Below are positions 7,815 through 11,999 of a stretch of DNA of 11,999 bases, one piece after another. Position 1 is the first letter of the stretch. Every line of letters starts with the position of its first letter. The notes beneath the pieces were generated by a model. That model was not told the origin of the DNA, ran no database searches, and worked only from the letters and a program-made list of their open reading frames with translations. Made by a program: the position numbers and the translations under genes. The DNA is from JBBDWJ01 sp040902925 (GTDB lineage Bacteria > Acidobacteriota > Terriglobia > Bryobacterales > UBA6623), in contig JBBDWJ010000334.1 of NCBI GenBank assembly GCA_040902925.1, positions 1-11,999 on the forward strand. Direction: 5' to 3'.

Positions 7815-7820
7815 AGGAGG
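7815..7820 (+). promoter_or_regulatory. Shine-Dalgarno fixing a TTG start for the aldolase homologue
   Basis: AGGAGG within TAGGAGGG lies exactly 6 bases before TTG at 7827. Read in frame from the upstream GTG 7770 or ATG 7782 it would instead be two AGG arginine codons, which are usually rare in GC-rich genes. Neither upstream start has its own ribosome site. Confidence 0.6.
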
Positions 7821-7826
7821 GAACCC

Positions 7827-8768
7827 TTGTTCATCGTACTCGCCATCCTTATTGCTTTCTGCGGCACCGGCCTGCGCGCGGAAAAACCTCATCGCATCAA
7901 CGGCGTCATCGAGAAATTGGCCAAGGGCGAAGTCGTTCTCGGCACTTCACCGGCGGACCTTTCGTTGACGAACGCGGCCGTGCTGGCGGATTCGCCGCTG
8001 GACTTCGTTCAGATCGACATGGAGCATAGCCCCCTCGACTTTGAAACCTTGCGGACGTTCATGCAAGGTATGATTTCGCGCCGCGAAGTGGTGAACAACC
8101 GCTCCGTGCGCCCGAATGTGGTCCCGTTCGTGAGCGTACCGCAGAACGGCCGCGAGCAATTACAGTTCATGATCAAGCAATCGCTGGACCTGGGCGCTTA
8201 CGGGATGATGTACGCCCATATAAACACAGCCGAGGAGGCGCTCGCCGCGGTGCGCGCTTCAAGATATCCGCAACGCAAAGGCGCTCCGGATTTTCGACCC
8301 GAAGGGCTGCGAGGCGTCTCGCCCGTGATCGCGTCGCGCTACTGGGGCCTGCCATTTGACGAGTACCTCGAGCGGGCCGACGTCTGGCCGATCGATCCGC
8401 AGGGCGAGATTCTGGTCATCATGCAGGCCGAGGAGGCCGAGTCGGTCAAAAACATCGACAAGATCCTGGAAGTGCCGGGCGTGGGCGCGGTATTCATCGG
8501 GCCGTTGGATCTCGCTACGTCGCTGGGCTACCCCGGCGATCCCTCAGCGCCCGAAGTGCAGCAGGCATGCGCGCGCGTACTGCAAGCCTGCAAACGCAAG
8601 GGCATCGCCTGCGGTATCGCGGCCACGGCGGACAACGTGGAGCGGTACGTGAAGGAGGGCTATCAATTCATCATCATCGGCGCCGAGGGAGAGGGCCTGT
8701 CGGCGGTGACGCAAAGGGCCTTGGAGCGAGTCGGCCGTGTTGGCCCCGACCGCGCCGGTGGCCGCTGA
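7827..8768 (+). CDS. HpcH/HpaI-family aldolase homologue with predicted signal peptide and Arg-to-Ser substitution
   Basis: From TTG 7827 the protein has 313 residues. It opens with a hydrophobic stretch ending GTGLRA that resembles a signal peptide, followed by an HpcH/HpaI class II aldolase domain. Recognisable family parts are IDMEHSPLDFETLR (His67), LDLGAYGMMYAHINTAEEA, GLRGVSPVIASRYWGL, the metal-ligand Glu202 (VIMQAEEAE) and Asp228 (FIGPLDLATSLGYPG). Glu and Asp are 26 residues apart, as in HpaI. Relatives have a conserved catalytic Arg in VRIPPNG/VRP; here the matching segment reads VSVPQNG, with Ser103. Aldolases of this family normally act in the cytoplasm on pyruvate-derived sugar acids, so both export and the lost Arg are odd. 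The mini signal peptide lacks a positive n-region, whereas initiation upstream at GTG 7770 would add two Arg. That keeps the start uncertain. It is third in the operon. Confidence 0.8.
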   Translation: MFIVLAILIAFCGTGLRAEKPHRINGVIEKLAKGEVVLGTSPADLSLTNAAVLADSPLDFVQIDMEHSPLDFETLRTFMQGMISRREVVNNRSVRPNVVPFVSVPQNGREQLQFMIKQSLDLGAYGMMYAHINTAEEALAAVRASRYPQRKGAPDFRPEGLRGVSPVIASRYWGLPFDEYLERADVWPIDPQGEILVIMQAEEAESVKNIDKILEVPGVGAVFIGPLDLATSLGYPGDPSAPEVQQACARVLQACKRKGIACGIAATADNVERYVKEGYQFIIIGAEGEGLSAVTQRALERVGRVGPDRAGGR

Positions 8769-8816
8769 CGTGCGGGACAATAAGACGTCTTGTTCGCTTC
8801 CGGAGACCACCGGAGC

Positions 8817-8822
8817 AGGAGG
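8817..8822 (+). promoter_or_regulatory. Shine-Dalgarno fixing a TTG start for the transglutaminase-like gene
   Basis: AGGAGG lies exactly 6 bases before TTG at 8829. The frame is open further upstream to another TTG at 8790, which has no ribosome site and would place a charged segment before the signal peptide. Confidence 0.7.
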
Positions 8823-8828
8823 TTTGCG

Positions 8829-11387
8829 TTGAACAGTGCGTGCCCGCCGACTTCGTTCCATCGTTTGAGGCTTGTCACGGCCGTGGCGGTGGTGCTTTGC
8901 CTGTCCGCGGCTTCCGTACCGGCGGCGGACGAGGCGGACGCAACCGATTTGCCGCGCCACGAGGAACGACTGCTCCGTTCCCCGGGTGAAGAGTTCATTC
9001 TCCAGATGGACGGCACGCTCGATTCGTTCAATACCCGCACTCCTACGCGAATCAATTCACACCCCTGGGAACAGGCTTATCAGCCCATGCGTTTCGTGCG
9101 CGTGGAGAATATCGGCGACTCGGACATCGTCAATCCTTGGGTCGAGGTGAATGGCCGGGCGCGTTGGCGAACCCTCGGCGAGATTGTCGATTCGGCGCTA
9201 CGGGCCATCGGCGATCCCAGTACGCTGAGCGACGCCGAAAAGGCGCGGGCGCTGTACGAATTTCACCGGGCGCACCGTTTTCACGCCTCACCGGGTGACT
9301 ACGAGAACCACGACCCCGTGAAAATGTTCAACGTCTATGGGTACGGGCTGTGCGGCGACAGCGCGCCGGTCCTGATGGAGCTATGGCGCTCGGCCGGCTT
9401 GAAAACACGCCGCGGCTTCCCGATGGGCCATTGCACGAGCGAGGTCTGGTACGACGGCGCCTGGCATCTGCTCGATGGCGACGTGCAAACTATCGTGCTG
9501 CGCAGCGACAACACGACGATCGCGGGCGAGGAGGACCTGGTGCGCGACCACAATCTGCTCAAGCGAATGGGTAGTCCTTTCGAGGGCCAGTCGCCGCTCT
9601 ACACTTTCGAAGGCACGCACAGCGGCGAATTTCTCTCTCACGCAGGCCACGCCATGAATTTGACGCTGCGGCCGGGCGAAGCGCTCGAATGGCGTTGGGG
9701 CGATGCACAAAAACATCACTATTCCGTGGACATCGACCCCGAAACCTACATGATGGCGACGGTTCATCTGAGAGAAAACTGGGGGCCGCGAGCCTGGGCG
9801 CTTGTCGAGAACGGCAAATGGGTCTACGAGCCGCCGCTCCGGACGCCGGCCGGACGCGCCAGCGCCATCGCCGAGAACGTCCGCTGGCGGGGCGACGGCG
9901 ACACTCTGGCGGTGACGCCGGAAAAAGCAGGCCAACGCGCATCGCTTACTTGGAAAATCGAGGCCCCCTACGTGATGGTCGGCGGTTCACTGAACGCTCG
10001 TCTTCGATGCAGCCGGGCAGACCGCTGCGCGTTCCTGTTTTCCGTGGACGGCGCCGAGTGGCGGCCCATCGCCGAAGCTTCGGGGGAGAATGCCCAAATC
10101 CGCGCCTCGCTCGATCCTTACTTTCCCAACAAAGGCCCAGCGGTATACCGCTACTTTCTGCGCCTGGAGATGCTGGCGGAGTCGAACGTTGACGAAATCG
10201 GAATCGAGTCCATCGCGATGGAAAACGACCTGCAAATGGCGCCCCTGTCTATGCCGACCTTGCAACTTGGCGAGAACCGCGTTCGCTTTGTCGCCGACAA
10301 CGGCCCGGAAGTGTCGGCTCGCGTCACCTTCGACTGGATAGAGCGGTCGTCGGCTCGCGAGCCCGAAGCGCCGGCGGCGCCAATCTTTCCTGCGGATGGA
10401 GGCGAGGTCGAAGGGACGAAATTCAAGTTCCAGTGGCAGCAGGCTCACTCCAACGATCAAGCGGCGATCAGCGACTATCAGTTCCAGCTCAGCGACCACG
10501 CGGACGTGCGTTGGGCGCTGGCCGGGAACTTCGATTTGACGATCTCTCAAACCCCTACGCGCGGCACTGCCTCGTTCGATCTGGCCGAGGCAGGGATGCT
10601 GAATGCCGGGCAGCGCTATTACTGGCGCGTGCGCGCCAAGACGGGAAAAGGGGTTTGGGGACCATGGAGCCGGATCTGGAGCTTTGTTCCCCGCGGCCCC
10701 GGAGTTCCTCTCCGTGTGCAACTCCGCCCGGCCGGAGGCGACCAGCACGAACTCGTGTGGGAAGGAAACCCTAACGGCGATCGGCCGGCCCACTACGAGA
10801 TTTACGCGAGCAACGAGAAGGGGTTCAGCACCAGCGACGCACCTTATGAGGTCACCGCCGGCAACCAGCCATCCCAGGGTCTGTTCGCCGGTAAGAAGAA
10901 GGTGACCTTGCCGGCGAATCATCTAACCAAGGCAAAAGCATCCCCATTAGCCCTGCTTCCCGAGCACGCGTTTTACCGCGTGGTCGCGGTCGATGCGAAG
11001 GGAGTCCGCAGCGGACCATCGGACTACGCGGCGGGGCCGCGCCCCTTCATCTACACGAAGCCCCCCTCGGAAGCGCGGATACGCAGGGAGTTCCGGTATG
11101 AAGCAAAAACCGTGGCCTCGATCGGCGATCTGACCTACCGCGCATTCGGAGCCAATCCAGATTCCTACCAATTGGCCTATTGGGATGCCGACGAACCTGT
11201 GTTCACATTGCTAGAAGAAGAACCGCGCTGCGGCCACCCCGACGCCATCTGGGCAAGCATCGATCCCAGGACGGGCGCCCTCAGCGGCCGTCCCAACAAG
11301 CCCGCCGTGTATCACATCAACATCCAGGTGGAGATTCCCGGGGTCGGCAAGCACGTGCAGAGCTTCGGTCTCCGCGTTGTGGAATAA
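8829..11387 (+). CDS. Exported transglutaminase-like multidomain protein with FN3- and Ig-like modules
   Basis: From TTG 8829 the protein has 852 residues. A signal peptide (RLRLVTAVAVVLCLSAAS) probably ends near residue 33. A transglutaminase-core-like region shows the papain-type triad order: Cys175 in YGLCGDSAPVLMELWRSAG, His201 in MGHCTSEVWYDGAWH and Asp216 in LLDGD. Residues about 400-500 look like a beta-rich linker. A fibronectin-III-like module spans about 511-620 (ending GQRYYWRVRAKTGKGVWGPWS) and a second about 621-745 (HYEIYASNEKGFS, FYRVVAVDAKGVRSG). The last ~105 residues resemble a putative Ig domain, with IDPRTGALSGRPNKPAVY. Transglutaminase-fold proteins in bacteria include proteases, peptide- or glycan-modifying enzymes and non-catalytic forms. 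The triad suggests activity, but the substrate is unknown. It is last in the operon, 60 bases after the aldolase gene, and probably acts in the periplasm or at the surface on the same polymer or its protein partners. Confidence 0.78.
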   Translation: MNSACPPTSFHRLRLVTAVAVVLCLSAASVPAADEADATDLPRHEERLLRSPGEEFILQMDGTLDSFNTRTPTRINSHPWEQAYQPMRFVRVENIGDSDIVNPWVEVNGRARWRTLGEIVDSALRAIGDPSTLSDAEKARALYEFHRAHRFHASPGDYENHDPVKMFNVYGYGLCGDSAPVLMELWRSAGLKTRRGFPMGHCTSEVWYDGAWHLLDGDVQTIVLRSDNTTIAGEEDLVRDHNLLKRMGSPFEGQSPLYTFEGTHSGEFLSHAGHAMNLTLRPGEALEWRWGDAQKHHYSVDIDPETYMMATVHLRENWGPRAWALVENGKWVYEPPLRTPAGRASAIAENVRWRGDGDTLAVTPEKAGQRASLTWKIEAPYVMVGGSLNARLRCSRADRCAFLFSVDGAEWRPIAEASGENAQIRASLDPYFPNKGPAVYRYFLRLEMLAESNVDEIGIESIAMENDLQMAPLSMPTLQLGENRVRFVADNGPEVSARVTFDWIERSSAREPEAPAAPIFPADGGEVEGTKFKFQWQQAHSNDQAAISDYQFQLSDHADVRWALAGNFDLTISQTPTRGTASFDLAEAGMLNAGQRYYWRVRAKTGKGVWGPWSRIWSFVPRGPGVPLRVQLRPAGGDQHELVWEGNPNGDRPAHYEIYASNEKGFSTSDAPYEVTAGNQPSQGLFAGKKKVTLPANHLTKAKASPLALLPEHAFYRVVAVDAKGVRSGPSDYAAGPRPFIYTKPPSEARIRREFRYEAKTVASIGDLTYRAFGANPDSYQLAYWDADEPVFTLLEEEPRCGHPDAIWASIDPRTGALSGRPNKPAVYHINIQVEIPGVGKHVQSFGLRVVE

Positions 11388-11424
11388 GCAACTGAGGTAC
11401 GACGCTTACCCAATGCGTTTCCCC

Positions 11425-11535
11425 GGATGTGTTGCAACTTTGGCAGGTGGCGGTTGGTAGCCTGGAGAGAACGTGAAGAAGGCAATCCGACCGGCGATCT
11501 TCAAGTGGCGGCAAACGGCGCCGGACCTGATTGTT
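11425..11535 (+). mobile_element. Left end of an IS6-like insertion sequence, truncated
   Basis: The stretch GATGTGTTGCAACTTTGGCA (11426-11445) resembles IS6-family terminal inverted repeats, which contain a CTGTTGCAAA-like core. The transposase start follows 48 bases inside, a spacing normal for that family. The element begins only 37 bases after the stop of the transglutaminase-like gene and is cut after about 20 transposase codons, near 11533. No right end is visible. The repeat match is by memory of the family, not alignment. Confidence 0.6.
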
Positions 11536-11601
11536 TGGGCTCGGCCTCCGAATTTTTTTGTGTCGAGGCCTGTGGGTAGCCAAAACCCCGTCGCGGTTTG
11601 A
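11473..11601 (+). pseudogene. IS6-family transposase N-terminal fragment
   Basis: From GTG 11473 (GGAGAG at 11464-11469 upstream) the frame reads KKAIRPAIFKWRQTAPDLI, which looks like the start of IS6-family transposases (PIFKWRQ followed by P-x-LI). The next family segment, expected to be a V/L-RWYLRY motif, is absent. After Ile20 the frame enters unrelated sequence (VWARPPNFFVS) and stops at TGA 11599-11601. The catalytic DDE domain is missing, so the fragment cannot encode a transposase. Confidence 0.6.
11541..11559 (+). terminator. Weak intrinsic-terminator-like hairpin with T7 run
   Basis: TCGG (11541-11544) and CCGA (11548-11551) form a short stem with a 3-base loop, followed almost at once by TTTTTTT (11553-11559), the longest T-run noticed here. 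GGCCTC (11543-11548) can also pair with GAGGCC (11565-11570). The stem is short, so activity is doubtful, and it lies about 150 bases beyond the operon's last stop, at the junction of the two element remnants. Confidence 0.25.
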
Positions 11602-11664
11602 AATCAATGAGTTGCGAATCACGGCCCGCTTGTCCGTTGGTGCCAAGACACGCTATCTTGCAAG

Positions 11665-11999
11665 GTGCGATTCTTGGTGTTCATCCTTAGCCTTGGAGCG
11701 GCGGTACGCGTGTTCTTCCGCAGTCGGGGAGCCAACGCTCTGGAAATCCTCGCTCTGCGGCAGCAACTTGCCGTGCTCCATCGGAAACGACCGCGACCAC
11801 GGATGCGTGTACTAGCCCGATGGTTTTGGACACCTTGCGTCGTTTCTGGCCCCGCTGGGCCCATGTGCTGGTTATCGTGAAGCCCGAGACGGTGGTTGGT
11901 TGGCATCGTGCGGGGTTCCAACTCTTTTGGAGGTGGCGGTCAAGGGCCCACGGCGGCAGGCCGAGAACCACGCCTGAAGTCCGTGCTCTGATCCGCCGC
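11665..11999 (+). pseudogene. rve-type (IS481/IS3-like) transposase, frameshifted, cut by window edge
   Basis: The first frame, from GTG 11665, reads FRSRGANALEILALRQQLAVLHRKRPRPR and runs to RWFWT. This is the N-terminus of an integrase-core transposase common in Acidobacteriota. The family match then continues in another frame from about 11826 to the window end: LRRFWPRWAHVLVIVKPETV, GWHRAGFQLFWRWRSR, GGRPRTTPEVRALIRR. The switch is explained by one missing base after TGG at 11827-11829; the first frame stops at TGA 11878-11880. No slippery heptamer of the IS3 type is present, so mutation is more likely than programmed frameshifting. The DDE core would lie outside the window. The element's left end is not certain; TGTGGGTAGCC near 11571 is a candidate. 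Confidence 0.75.

Noticed and set aside
9987..10922. 311-codon minus-strand open frame
   Set aside because: It is antisense to the FN3-like part of the transglutaminase-like protein, low in recognisable motifs, and has no good ribosome site that I could see.
11824..11830. Programmed -1 frameshift in the rve transposase
   Set aside because: The bases at the frame switch do not form an X-XXY-YYZ slippery heptamer and no A-rich site is present. A single-base deletion explains the pattern better.

Overview
The window looks like chromosomal DNA of a GC-rich Acidobacteriota species, most likely related to Solibacter/Bryobacter. This is an inference from gene types. The Oar-like TonB receptor with an N-terminal carboxypeptidase-regulatory domain, the regulator that joins a DNA-binding domain, a TolB-like domain and TPRs, and the transposase type are all common in that phylum. 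No rRNA, tRNA or CRISPR array was seen.

Layout. Positions 1-1104 (minus) hold the 5' part of a membrane-anchored regulator, cut by the window edge, with a good sigma-70 promoter upstream (1247-1275). Positions 1389-2417 (minus) encode an exported NHL-type beta-propeller protein. A 395-base divergent control region (2418-2812) follows. Four plus-strand genes then run in one direction with gaps of 116, 146 and 60 bases and no convincing terminator between them: a TonB-dependent receptor (2813-6061), a PL10-type pectate-lyase-like enzyme (6178-7680), an HpcH/HpaI-type aldolase homologue with a predicted signal peptide (7827-8768), and a large exported transglutaminase-like multidomain protein (8829-11387). 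From 11425 onward the sequence is mobile-element debris: the left end and first ~20 codons of an IS6-like element, then an rve-type transposase with a one-base frameshift.

Inferred joint role. The four plus-strand genes look like an envelope-located polysaccharide utilisation operon for pectin or another polyuronate. The receptor would import oligosaccharides, and the lyase would cleave the uronate chain. The aldolase homologue and the transglutaminase-like protein are the unexpected partners: the first appears to be exported and has Ser where relatives have a catalytic Arg, and the second keeps a Cys-His-Asp triad. All seven locus genes have an AGGAGG-like Shine-Dalgarno whose aligned position leaves exactly 6 bases before the chosen start. 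That moves several starts to GTG or TTG codons, shorter than the longest open frames.
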